44,708 nucleotides of DNA from F23-D06 sp045600905 (GTDB lineage: Bacteria > Bacteroidota > Bacteroidia > Bacteroidales > WCHB1-69), in the NCBI GenBank assembly GCA_045600905.1, contig JAZRYT010000068.1, positions 1 through 44,708 on the forward strand. The letters are read 5' to 3'. The position numbers were made by a program, and so were the translations under genes. Numbering within the stretch: position 1 is the first letter of the stretch; each line of letters starts with the position of its first letter. Below are positions 25,810 to 33,334 of the stretch, in pieces. The notes under the pieces are model-generated. The model was not told where the DNA came from. It saw nothing but the letters and a program-made list of their open reading frames with translations, and did not search any database.

Positions 25810-26502
25810 ATGGCTGAAGAAAAGACATATTGTTACAAATACTGGAGACCTGCTGTAACAGTTGACAACGTGGTGTTCTGTTTTGATGGGACACACCTCA
25901 ACGTACTCCTTATCAAAAGGGGCGGTGAGCCATACAAATATTGTTGGGCATTCCCCGGCGGTTTTTTGGAAGAGAACGAGACGTTGGAGGAGGCTGCCAA
26001 GCGCGAGCTTAAAGAGGAGACCGGGATGGAGCCCATCTACACGCAGGAAATTGGTTCATTCAGCACCGTTGACCGCGACCCGCGGGGACGGGTTATCAGC
26101 ACGGGATTCTACTGTATTGTGGCTCCCGCAGAAAAAGACAGGGCCATAGCCGGCGACGACGCGGCTGAGGCACAATGGTTTCCTATATTGGAAATGCCGC
26201 CTCTGGCTTTTGACCACGCCGAAATCTATCGTAAGGCCATTTTGCATTTGCGTCTGAGTTTTCATCTGATTCCCGTCGCGTTCCAACTTTTGGGAGAGAC
26301 TTTTACGATTCCCAACATCCAACGGCTCTACACGGATGTCTTCAATCGTCCGTTCGACCGCCGGAACTTCCAAAAGAGAGTGCTCCAACTCGGATTGGTT
26401 GTTCCTATAGAAGAACCCAATTCCAAAAAACACGCACCCAGGCGTTACAAATTCAATGAAGAAGCGTATTTCCAATTGAGGAAGAAAGTCCTGAAGTTTT
26501 AA
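25810..26502 (+). CDS. Nudix hydrolase with C-terminal winged-helix domain (NrtR-like regulator)
   Basis: 230 residues from ATG 25810. The frame extends 17 codons further up, but that stretch carries the promoter. The Nudix box is intact at 51-73: G-x5-E-x7-REL-x-EE-x-G-M. Residues about 150-230 (FTIPNIQRLYTDVFNRPFDRRNFQKRVLQLGLV...APRRYKFN) match the winged-helix half of NrtR/AraR-type Nudix regulators, in which the Nudix part senses ADP-ribose-like ligands. Known family members repress NAD or sugar genes. Here it is divergent from an efflux operon with a shared palindrome. It may keep catalytic activity, because the box is complete. Confidence 0.85.
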   Translation: MAEEKTYCYKYWRPAVTVDNVVFCFDGTHLNVLLIKRGGEPYKYCWAFPGGFLEENETLEEAAKRELKEETGMEPIYTQEIGSFSTVDRDPRGRVISTGFYCIVAPAEKDRAIAGDDAAEAQWFPILEMPPLAFDHAEIYRKAILHLRLSFHLIPVAFQLLGETFTIPNIQRLYTDVFNRPFDRRNFQKRVLQLGLVVPIEEPNSKKHAPRRYKFNEEAYFQLRKKVLKF

Positions 26503-26577
26503 TGCGCTAATTGCACATTATTCATTTTTCGTTATTCATTATTTACGTGTTCGATTTTATCAATATCGAAAAGAATA

Positions 26578-26585
26578 TATTTTTG
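26578..26585 (+). promoter_or_regulatory. Putative promoter -7 box upstream of the lipocalin gene
   Basis: TATTTTTG followed by CCGCCG. It implies a long leader of about 180 nt before ATG 26770, which contains the repeats at 26669-26728. Confidence 0.45.
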
Positions 26586-26668
26586 CCGCCGTTAGTTGAT
26601 GAGACGAGAGTGGGAAAATATATTTGTTGTTACAATTATTATGAAGAATAAGCACAGACTACTTAACA

Positions 26669-26728
26669 TTACCACATTATCGTATTACCACATTATCACA
26701 TTATCGAATTATCACATTATCGAATTAT
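26669..26728 (+). repeat. AT-rich short tandem repeats in the lipocalin leader
   Basis: The unit CACATTATC recurs four times, interleaved with GAATTAT or GTATTAC spacers. The last two units form a 16-bp tandem repeat (ACATTATCGAATTATC). Such a tract could change length by slippage. Confidence 0.7.
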
Positions 26729-26769
26729 AAAGGAAAACCTTAATCAACAAACCCTAAAAATCAAACATT

Positions 26770-27300
26770 ATGAACAAATTTTTTTCTTATCTGCTTGGAG
26801 GTCTTACCTTTTTAGGACTCAGTTCCTGTTCCACGACCTCATCTACCTTGAACACGACCACCGTTCCCGCGTTGGACATCCAGCGCTATATGGGGCATTG
26901 GTACGAAATTGCGCGATTCGACCATCCTTTTGAGCGCGGGCTGGAAGGATGCACTGCCGATTACGAACTGCAAGACGACGGCACGGTGAAGGTCACCAAC
27001 TCCGGATACAAAGGGAGTTTGGAGGGCAAGTTCAAACAGTCCGTCGGCAAAGCCAGACGTCCCGACGACAAAGTGCCCGGGCAACTGGAGGTCTCCTTCT
27101 TTATGAACTTCTACTCCCAATACAACGTTTTGGAACTATCGCCGGATTACCGTTACGTGCTCGTAGGCAGTAAAAGTGACAAATACCTCTGGATTCTCTG
27201 CCGCACGCCCGAAATGACCGACCAGGAAATCGACTATCTACTCACACGCGCCAGAATGAGAGGTTACAACACCGACAACCTCATCTGGGTAAGGCACTAA
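26770..27300 (+). CDS. blc: Outer-membrane lipocalin lipoprotein (Blc-like)
   Basis: 176 residues. The lipoprotein signal ends LGLSSCS, placing the acylated Cys near residue 20. The lipocalin signature is present: DIQRYMGHWYEIARFDHPFERG (motif GxWYEIAR, given here as GHWYEIAR at about 42-49), a YNVLELSPDYRYVLVGS strand and a C-terminal helix (DQEIDYLLTRARMRGYNTDNLIWV). The family binds fatty acids or lysophospholipids in the envelope. It is a single gene with its own promoter. Confidence 0.92.
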   Translation: MNKFFSYLLGGLTFLGLSSCSTTSSTLNTTTVPALDIQRYMGHWYEIARFDHPFERGLEGCTADYELQDDGTVKVTNSGYKGSLEGKFKQSVGKARRPDDKVPGQLEVSFFMNFYSQYNVLELSPDYRYVLVGSKSDKYLWILCRTPEMTDQEIDYLLTRARMRGYNTDNLIWVRH

Positions 27301-27342
27301 ACAAAACCTTTTTCATCTTTTCTTTTCATTGATAATATAACC

Positions 27343-27370
27343 GTAGGGGCGGATTTCGATTCGCCTCTAC
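27343..27370 (+). terminator. Hairpin terminator after the lipocalin gene
   Basis: GTAGGGGCG (27343-27351) pairs with CGCCTCTAC (27362-27370), with one G-U wobble. The stem continues inward to a TTCG tetraloop and is followed by ATTTTAAAAC. It could also be one copy of an intergenic palindromic repeat. Confidence 0.6.
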
Positions 27371-27390
27371 ATTTTAAAACCGACAGAACA

Positions 27391-27468
27391 ATGATTACAA
27401 CATCCATTATCATAACCATCCTTTTCTTCAAATACTGGAAGAAATACGATCCTGAAGCGGAATTATAA
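27391..27468 (+). CDS. Possible 25-aa hydrophobic peptide
   Basis: ATG 27391 to TAA 27466-27468 encodes a short peptide with a single hydrophobic run (TTSIIITILFFKYW) and a charged end (KKYDPEAEL), like a one-helix membrane peptide. No clear ribosome binding site is visible, and it follows the lipocalin terminator. It abuts the convergent gene at 27471. Too short to identify; low certainty that it is translated. Confidence 0.25.
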   Translation: MITTSIIITILFFKYWKKYDPEAEL

Positions 27469-27470
27469 GC

Positions 27471-28298
27471 CTAGAAGGTCAGCAGTTTTTCTTTGTCAAC
27501 CGGTTCGAGGGTAAAGGCGTCGTCCCTGCAATGAATGAGGAAGACGCCTTTTTCTTTGGCGTATGCGACGGCCTCCTTGTCGAAGTTGATGGCCGCAACC
27601 GCCACATATATCTTGTTATGGGCAAATTCTTTGAAGATTTGTTTGAACATCTGCATCTGTTCCAAGAAGTGCATTATCTTTTTCTTCGTACAGTGAATTT
27701 TCACCTCCACCGCAACGGAGTCCGTCGTGTCGTGCAGGAAGAGGTCAACCTCCATCTCCTTGCCCGTCGTCTTATCTCTGCCATCCATATTCTTCCAACA
27801 TTTGTCCAAGTCGAAACCGTAGTCTTGAAACATTTTCATCGCGCACGGTTCCATCAGGCCTTCCACGATGTGTCCCGACTGGGATATGAAGTTCTCGGAC
27901 ATTTTCCTTATGATTTTGTCCGTTTTCTTCGATTCTCGCTCATATTCCTCGCGACACTTCTGTCTTGCCTGCTCTTCCTCCTTCATACGGCGGTCAAAGT
28001 CCTCACGGCTTGCCTGCAGACTTCTTTCAAACTTTTCATCGCTATCTTTCATCCGACGGTCAAAGTCCTCACGGCTCTTCCGCAAACTCCTTTCAAACTT
28101 TTCGTCGCTTTCCTTCATCCGACGGTCAAAGTCCTCGCGGCTCTTCTGTAAACTCTTTTCAAACTTTTCGTCGCTTTCCTTCATCCGACGGTCAAATTCT
28201 TCTGTATGCACGCGTGTGATGCACTGGGTTTCGTGTATCATGGTCATTATCTCTTTGTACGTAGGGACATGTTGTGCGGGGGTTGATATTTGTTCCAT
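27471..28298 (-). CDS. Coiled-coil protein with C-terminal PDDEXK-like nuclease domain (DUF3782-type)
   Basis: 275 residues from ATG 28298. An in-frame ATG at 28418 lies upstream of the -7 box at 28357-28364 and is rejected. Residues 36-101 are three 22-residue repeats beginning DRRMKESDEKFE, a charged coiled coil, with a degenerate fourth. The C-terminal half (about 150-275) has EVDLFLHD, then VAVEVKI, a D...E-x-K nuclease-like core, then a Q-rich helix (FLEQMQMFKQIF). Similar proteins are often annotated as DUF3782/PDDEXK. They are common in Bacteroidota, and their role is unknown. Single gene with its own promoter. Confidence 0.75.
   Translation of the reverse strand: MEQISTPAQHVPTYKEIMTMIHETQCITRVHTEEFDRRMKESDEKFEKSLQKSREDFDRRMKESDEKFERSLRKSREDFDRRMKDSDEKFERSLQASREDFDRRMKEEEQARQKCREEYERESKKTDKIIRKMSENFISQSGHIVEGLMEPCAMKMFQDYGFDLDKCWKNMDGRDKTTGKEMEVDLFLHDTTDSVAVEVKIHCTKKKIMHFLEQMQMFKQIFKEFAHNKIYVAVAAINFDKEAVAYAKEKGVFLIHCRDDAFTLEPVDKEKLLTF
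27996..28193 (-). repeat. Three tandem 66-bp repeats encoding 22-residue coiled-coil units
   Basis: Three consecutive 66-bp units, differing at few positions, encode DRRMK(E/D)SDEKFE(K/R)SL followed by a KSREDF or ASREDF end. A copy-number change would keep the frame (66 = 3 x 22) and simply lengthen the coil. Confidence 0.9.
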
Positions 28299-28356
28299 AT
28301 CGGTTGTCTTTATTTTTGTTTTTATGAAAATTAAATTCGCTTTCCAAAAGCGGCGG

Positions 28357-28364
28357 CAAAAATA
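28357..28364 (-). promoter_or_regulatory. Promoter -7 box of the DUF3782-type gene
   Basis: Minus-strand TATTTTTG followed by CCGCCG. It leaves a leader of about 50 nt to ATG 28298 and decides the start choice. Confidence 0.55.
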
Positions 28365-28539
28365 AAAAATTATTTCAAACAAACAATTATCAAAAGAAAA
28401 AAAATCGAAATTTAACAATTATTGTTAATTTTCGATAGTAAACTAGGACTTTTGACAGCCACGCTACGGAGTCTTCGGAAAACCATTTTAGAGATAGTGC
28501 AAAAACCTTGAGGCATAATCAACACACTTTATTATTGCA

Positions 28540-28582
28540 AACGTCAAGGGGGAACTCCTTTTGAGAGTTCCCCCTTGACGTT
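28540..28582. terminator. Strong hairpin after the OxyR-like gene
   Basis: 18-bp perfectly paired arms (28540-28557 and 28565-28582) with a 7-nt loop. It lies about 50 bp after the stop of the gene at 28635. There is no clear T-run on either side, so it is a probable bidirectional terminator or RNA-stabilising hairpin. Confidence 0.6.
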
Positions 28583-28634
28583 GTTCATAATGTGTGATTT
28601 TCAGTGAATTATGTTCGATAATGTATCCTATGTA

Positions 28635-29561
28635 TTATAAACGGATAGGATATTTCAGTAGATGTTCGTCCATCATTTCCACAGGGATGACGCGTTTGAT
28701 GGCTTCCGCCAAGATATTCAGCATTCGTTCCTTAACGAAATCCTTGCGTACAAACAGGGATACTGTTCTATACGGCACCGGATTCACCACCGGGCGGATG
28801 TGGGCACGCATACTCTCGCGGAGCAGATTGACGTGCAGTTCGGGAATACAGGTATAGCCGCCGTTTTCGTCCACTATCATCATCACCGTGCAAATACCGC
28901 CAGCCTCATAGATAGGCGAATACGGGAGATTAAGGTCGTAGAGTTCGGCCACCTGCTTTTGCAAGCTGACCTCATCTTTAAGGCCCCAGAGATGCTCACG
29001 CGGCATGGTCTGCAAATCCAGTTCCTTTTCCTTATACAGTGACGACATCGGTGAAACATAAGCTACGAACTTCTCATGGTAGAGGGGAATCTCCAAAAGA
29101 TCGTCGTCCTCTTTGGGATAGGACATGATCGCCACATCTATTTCGGCACGCTTCAACTTGTAGAGGATGTGTCCGCGCGTCATTTCGTGCGCCCTGATTT
29201 TTATATTCGGATAGGTGACTCGAATATATTTGAATAGCTTCGGGGTTATGTAGGGCGCGATAGTCGGCGATATGCTCATATTGATTTCTCCCGTGTCTCG
29301 CTTTTTCTCGCCTTGCACCATCTCATCCAACTGGTTGACATTGTACAAGGCCACTTTCGCCTGACGAATCAGCTGCTCACCCATCTCTGTAGGGCGCACC
29401 GGCCGACTGTTTCTGTCAAAGATGACAACGTCTAACTCAGATTCCAATTTCTGCACCAACGTGCTCAACGTGGATTGCGTTACTCCGCAACTCTCTGCCG
29501 CCTGCACAAATGAACGACATTTGTCAACGGCTACTATATATTCTAATTGTTGTAATGTCAT
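28635..29561 (-). CDS. LysR-family regulator, OxyR-like but lacking the sensing cysteines
   Basis: 308 residues. The N-terminal winged helix (MTLQQLEYIVAVDKCRSFVQAAESCGVTQSTLS) and the substrate-binding half match the OxyR branch of LysR regulators. In peroxide-sensing OxyR two cysteines (199 and 208 in E. coli) form the disulfide switch. Here the segment LWGLKDEVSLQKQVAELYDL has Ser199 and Tyr208. A lone Cys224 is present nearby. It is encoded downstream of the superoxide reductase gene, 91 bp away on the same strand, so it may still regulate oxidative stress by another input. Calling it oxyR itself would be unsafe. Confidence 0.85.
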   Translation of the reverse strand: MTLQQLEYIVAVDKCRSFVQAAESCGVTQSTLSTLVQKLESELDVVIFDRNSRPVRPTEMGEQLIRQAKVALYNVNQLDEMVQGEKKRDTGEINMSISPTIAPYITPKLFKYIRVTYPNIKIRAHEMTRGHILYKLKRAEIDVAIMSYPKEDDDLLEIPLYHEKFVAYVSPMSSLYKEKELDLQTMPREHLWGLKDEVSLQKQVAELYDLNLPYSPIYEAGGICTVMMIVDENGGYTCIPELHVNLLRESMRAHIRPVVNPVPYRTVSLFVRKDFVKERMLNILAEAIKRVIPVEMMDEHLLKYPIRL

Positions 29562-29652
29562 AACTTTATTTTTTTTGGTGAAAACGTGTAAGAGTGTAAA
29601 AGTGTAAATGGTAAAAAAGGATAATGGGGGAAAACGACGGCTACCTTACAAA

Positions 29653-30054
29653 TTAGTTTTTACAACATTTGGTTGGACATTCGACTTCTGTCTTCCACAA
29701 TCCGTGGATATTGCAGTACTCATAAACGGCCGTAGGCTTGGTGCCGCAGACGCATATATCCGCCTCCGGTTTGTCCTTCAGCCATACGATACGGCCTGAA
29801 CATTCACTTTCCACATACAGGAAAACGATTTTGTGTTCGGGGAGCATCGGATGTTCCACACTGCCTACTTTGACGTGAATGGTGTGGTCATCCTTCCAGG
29901 TCACCACGGGAAGATGCTTTTCATTATACTCTTCCTTCTGGTGAGGAATCAGTTCTTCCATTGGTTCGCCACAGCATACCACTCCGACTCCGGAGTCAAC
30001 TGTCTTGACGATAACATTGCCACATTGCGGGCATCTGAAAAATTTAGCTTTCAT
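29653..30054 (-). CDS. dfx: Desulfoferrodoxin / superoxide reductase (two-iron type)
   Basis: 133 residues. The N-terminal desulforedoxin domain has C8-x2-C11 and C27-C28, a complete centre I. The superoxide reductase domain carries the centre II ligands His47 (EKHLPVV), His68 (EHPM), His74 (PEHKI), Cys114 and His117 (CNIHGLW). It reduces superoxide to hydrogen peroxide in the cytoplasm of anaerobes without making oxygen. The C-terminal tail has three further cysteines (ECPTKCCKN), which is unusual. It is followed by the OxyR-like gene. Confidence 0.95.
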   Translation of the reverse strand: MKAKFFRCPQCGNVIVKTVDSGVGVVCCGEPMEELIPHQKEEYNEKHLPVVTWKDDHTIHVKVGSVEHPMLPEHKIVFLYVESECSGRIVWLKDKPEADICVCGTKPTAVYEYCNIHGLWKTEVECPTKCCKN

Positions 30055-30201
30055 CTTGTTTGATTTTTTAATTGTTAATAATGTATTGATTAAAGGGGGT
30101 TTCTTTGTTGTTCGATAATGTGTTACGCTGTCAACTTTTTTCTTATACGATATATATGTATGTTGTATTTTCTCGCGCTCGTTTCATCAACTTTTCGACG
30201 G

Positions 30202-30209
30202 CAAAAATA
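30202..30209 (-). promoter_or_regulatory. Putative promoter -7 box upstream of dfx
   Basis: Minus-strand TATTTTTG followed by CCGTCG. It implies a leader of about 140 nt before ATG 30054. Confidence 0.45.
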
Positions 30210-30270
30210 AAATCTTTTCAATATGGATTTTATCTACATTCATAATATCAATATTGACAAAATCGAATAT

Positions 30271-31215
30271 CTATATTTCTTCGCGTTTCACATCCATATA
30301 TTGGGGCTCGTCAAAATTGACTTCGCGCTTCAACGGATTGCGTTTGAATTTGAAGACTTTCCAGAAATGATACGTCAGCACCATAATATTGACCAAAAGG
30401 GCAGCAAAGCTGACGGCGAAAAGAGCTTTGGGATCGTGGGAGGCGGGCACGCTCCATTTGGAATCCTGGACAAATGAAGGCACGCTCATCGTGAACATCA
30501 TCCAAATGGCGAGGGTGTGCGCGCGATGCTGAAGCCACGCGCCGCGGCGGATGAAGAATGCCGGAATCGTACAAGAAACCAACAGGGCGGCACCCGCATA
30601 GAAAGCGTGGTCGGAAACGCAATTATAGACGTACGCGAAATTCCATATATCATAGGCGACAATCCACCACCAGAGCATATCGGGCCAGAGCATATCTCTG
30701 TTTTCATCACGAGAGATAAAGATTCCCATCCATCCGGAAATAGCTAAGATATTGAGAATCCCAGCGATACCGTTCATAATATTCCACGGTCCCGACATCA
30801 TCACCACGCCATCCACAATCTGTCCGGACGCGTGCATCGCAAAAACCTGAAAATCGCGGATGCACGCTTCCAATATATTTATAGACAAAATCAATGGCGG
30901 GAAAAGCAACATATACTTGTTTCTACTTAATTTAGGATTGTAACGGATAAGCATAAAGCCAATACAACCGAGTAGGGCCGAATAGACCTTCACCCAATGG
31001 AACCAGGTTCCCGTACTGGCTCCCGTTCCGGGGGTAGCCGTCTTCGGCAGCCACAAGGTCAAGGTCAAAATAATAGGCAACACGACGAATGTAAAGACGG
31101 CTATGTCTTTGCATCGACGCGTCAATTCATTGAAAAAAATAAGCGCTACGGTGATTCCACACCACATCAAAATGTTAGGTAGCGACAGTTCGTGGAAAAG
31201 AAAACCATTGAACAT
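30271..31215 (-). CDS. Polytopic membrane protein (DUF5692-like)
   Basis: 314 residues from ATG 31215. An upstream in-frame codon at 31278 lies beyond the -7 box (31259-31266) and is rejected. About nine hydrophobic segments span nearly the whole protein (for example ILMWCGITVALIFF, YSALLGCIGFMLI, IMNGIAGILNILAISGWMGIF). The conserved-looking WWWIVAYDIWNFAYVYNCVSDHAFY motif lies mid-protein. The cytoplasmic tail is charged (KREVNFDEPQYMDVKREEI). I associate it with DUF5692, of unknown function. Single gene. Confidence 0.65.
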   Translation of the reverse strand: MFNGFLFHELSLPNILMWCGITVALIFFNELTRRCKDIAVFTFVVLPIILTLTLWLPKTATPGTGASTGTWFHWVKVYSALLGCIGFMLIRYNPKLSRNKYMLLFPPLILSINILEACIRDFQVFAMHASGQIVDGVVMMSGPWNIMNGIAGILNILAISGWMGIFISRDENRDMLWPDMLWWWIVAYDIWNFAYVYNCVSDHAFYAGAALLVSCTIPAFFIRRGAWLQHRAHTLAIWMMFTMSVPSFVQDSKWSVPASHDPKALFAVSFAALLVNIMVLTYHFWKVFKFKRNPLKREVNFDEPQYMDVKREEI

Positions 31216-31258
31216 AATTGTAAGATTTAAGATTGAACATTGTGTTTGATTGACGCGG

Positions 31259-31266
31259 CAAAAATA
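31259..31266 (-). promoter_or_regulatory. Promoter -7 box of the DUF5692-like gene
   Basis: Minus-strand TATTTTTG followed by CCGCG. The leader is about 38 nt to ATG 31215. Confidence 0.55.
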
Positions 31267-31332
31267 GAATCCTTTCAATATCTACAAAATTGAATTTTGA
31301 GAATATTATATTGATGATAGTGATATGATTGG

Positions 31333-31377
31333 GGTTTCAGGTTTCAAGAGTAGGTAATCGTATTTCTACTTATCTAC
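31333..31377 (+). repeat. Dispersed intergenic repeat, copy 1
   Basis: Shares GGTTTCAGGTTTCAAG, then AGGTAATCG, TATTTCTAC and TATCTAC with 33249-33300. The second copy has an extra TTTCAAG unit and a few substitutions. The two copies flank porQ in the same orientation. Confidence 0.75.
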
Positions 31378-31689
31378 AATATCCTTTCTTCCTTTTATAC
31401 CTTTATATAAGAAATTCAAGTTTTGCAAGTTGTTTTTATCTAGTATCTTGTTGGACTTTCAAATTGACGTTTCCTGTAAATTGTTTTGAATCAGCCCATA
31501 TTTTCAAAGTAGATTTTAATATAGATTTTCCATTGGATTTTAAGGAGTCTGAAAGACGACGACTTGAAAGGAGCCGGTTCGTCAGACTATTTTTTGTGGA
31601 TTTTCATTGTGATTTTAACACTTGCATACGCGACAGTGTAATTCTTCTCGGCAGGTCGCAACCATTAGCTGTTCTACATTGTTCATTAT

Positions 31690-31773
31690 CTACTGGCTTC
31701 CAGCCAGATGTGCTATCGCCGCATTTTGTCCGGAGACTTCGTCCCCGGTTACCATTTACTGGCTTCCAGCCAG
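31690..31773. repeat. Pair of CTGGCTTCCAGCCAG palindromes
   Basis: Identical 15-bp palindromes (6-bp arms, TCC centre) at about 31690-31704 and 31759-31773, each preceded by TTTACTGG or CTACTGG-like sequence. They are direct copies about 69 bp apart with a GC-rich hairpin between them. Confidence 0.75.
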
Positions 31774-32122
31774 TTTTTGAAAAGCATCTAACTAACCTCC
31801 GTTGGGACGAATTCATTTCAACACTGTGTCAGGTAATTGTCATTGACTTTACGCCACTCCTCAACTATCCGATATGGTGCTGTGAAAAAACGTGCATTTA
31901 CTGATACGTATATTTAAGATGCTGTAAATTAGCAAAATCACCATATAAAACGAAATTAATCGTTTCTATATCTCACACATTTTCAAACCAATAGGTAAAC
32001 TTGCGAAACTTATATAAGAAATCTTTAAATTGTTTCGACGCAGCACGAGAATGCAAAGGCGCAACTTGTTTAGCTTTGCTGAGCTGCAAGGAGAATATGA
32101 GCAGCGCGAATAAACCTAAAAC

Positions 32123-32138
32123 TATTTTTGTATTTTTG
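32123..32138 (+). promoter_or_regulatory. Tandem -7 boxes upstream of porQ
   Basis: TATTTTTG occurs twice back to back (32123-32130 and 32131-32138). The second leaves a leader of about 14-20 nt to ATG 32159. Confidence 0.5.
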
Positions 32139-32158
32139 CGGCTCTTAAAAAAAGGCAG

Positions 32159-33247
32159 ATGAGGAAGCATTTTACATTAGGGATATTTCTTTTGTTCTGT
32201 TGGTTTGCGGGGTATTCGCAAACAGGCGGCGGAAGTGTCTATAACTTCCTTGATTTCAGCTATGCCAGCCGCCTGACCGCCCTTGGCAACGGGCTGATAT
32301 CCGTCCACGATGACGACCCAACCTTCCTCATCACGAATCCTTCCTACATCGGTTCACGGCACAGCAACTCCCTGGCTCTGAACTTCACCAACTACTTCGG
32401 CCAGACAAACTACGCTTCGGCATTCTACACCTACACGTTCCCGAAAGCCGGCAGTTTTGCAGCAGAGGTCCGCTATGTGGGATACGGCACCTTTCAGGGA
32501 ATGGACGAGGCCGGATTGGAGACAGGCCGCTTTTCGGTCAACGACATCGCCCTCACGTTGGGCTGGGGACGCGAATTGTCACCCAACTTCTCCATCGGCG
32601 CCAACCTCAAACTCATCTTCTGCGGGTACGAAATGTACAACTCCTTCGGTCTCGCCGTCGATGTGGCCGGCAGCTACTACAATCCTGACAAACGGCTATC
32701 TCTCACCTTGTTAGCCAAAAATATCGGTTCCGAGCTGAAGACTTTCACACCGAATAATTTCGAGCGCACACCCTTTGACCTCCAATTCGCCCTCTCCCAA
32801 CGACTTGAACACGTTCCATTCCGCTATCACATCTCCCTGCATCACCTCTACCGATGGGATATGAACTACTACGGCGAAGACAATCCCTTCTTGGAAACCG
32901 ACGGAATGACCAATGAAATCATCTATCCCGGCAAAGTCTCCCAATTCTTTGACAACTTCTTCCGCCACATCAACTTTGGTTTGGAAATAGAACCAGCCAA
33001 ATTCCTATCCCTGCAGTTAGCTTATAATCACAACATCCATCAAGAGATGAAGATTTTAGCTCGGCGCTCGATGGCCGGCTTTTCATACGGCTTTATGTTA
33101 AACATCAAAGGCGTTCGATTCGGTTTCGCCCGCCAGCACTTTGCGCCAGGTGCCACCCCGAACTGCTTCAACCTCGCCCTCAACTTCAACGAACTCTCCA
33201 AACAGCACCAGGAAAAGAAACAGAAAAAACTGACACGTGAGACGTAG
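32159..33247 (+). CDS. porQ: Type IX secretion system protein PorQ
   Basis: 362 residues. A signal peptide (1-20, ending AGYSQ) is followed by the PorQ start GGSVYNFLDFSYASRLTALGNGLISVHDDDPTFLITNPSYI, split here as GGSVYNFLDFSYASR and LTALGNGLISVHDDDP. The rest alternates short amphipathic beta strands typical of an outer-membrane barrel of the FadL/PorV group. PorQ works with PorU/PorV/PorZ in attaching T9SS cargo at the cell surface. Its presence agrees with a T9SS-like tail on the BspA-like protein at 41594-43228. The C-terminus is Lys-rich (KQHQEKKQKKLTRET). Confidence 0.9.
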   Translation: MRKHFTLGIFLLFCWFAGYSQTGGGSVYNFLDFSYASRLTALGNGLISVHDDDPTFLITNPSYIGSRHSNSLALNFTNYFGQTNYASAFYTYTFPKAGSFAAEVRYVGYGTFQGMDEAGLETGRFSVNDIALTLGWGRELSPNFSIGANLKLIFCGYEMYNSFGLAVDVAGSYYNPDKRLSLTLLAKNIGSELKTFTPNNFERTPFDLQFALSQRLEHVPFRYHISLHHLYRWDMNYYGEDNPFLETDGMTNEIIYPGKVSQFFDNFFRHINFGLEIEPAKFLSLQLAYNHNIHQEMKILARRSMAGFSYGFMLNIKGVRFGFARQHFAPGATPNCFNLALNFNELSKQHQEKKQKKLTRET

Positions 33248-33248
33248 G

Positions 33249-33300
33249 AGGTTTCAGGTTTCAAGTTTCAAGAATAGGTAATCGCATTTCTACATATCTA
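33249..33300 (+). repeat. Dispersed intergenic repeat, copy 2
   Basis: Second copy of the repeat at 31333-31377, same orientation, with one extra TTTCAAG unit. It lies just after porQ and before the aminotransferase gene. Confidence 0.75.
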
Positions 33301-33334
33301 CTTTTTTTCCCACATCGACATTATCACATTAATT

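Larger units (their letters stand above)
31279..32122. other. Long intergenic region with repeats, no gene seen
   Basis: Between the divergent DUF5692-like gene and porQ. It holds a dispersed repeat (31333-31377), two copies of a CTGGCT-TCC-AGCCAG palindrome and a hairpin-forming stretch around 31729-31747. Open frames here (such as 70 codons on the minus strand across the palindromes) repeat the peptide GWKPV and look spurious. Confidence 0.6.

Noticed and set aside
27996..28193. CRISPR-like regular repeats
   Set aside because: The repeats are directly adjacent 66-bp coding units with no unique spacers and encode a coiled coil.
28635..29561. Calling the gene a standard peroxide-sensing oxyR
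   Set aside because: The residues at the two switch positions are Ser and Tyr, not Cys.
31604..31816. Minus-strand open frame with repeated GWKPV
   Set aside because: It is created by the two palindrome copies and has no recognisable domain. Treated as spurious.
31973..32170. Minus-strand 65-codon frame overlapping the porQ start
   Set aside because: It covers the porQ promoter and start and has no recognisable product.
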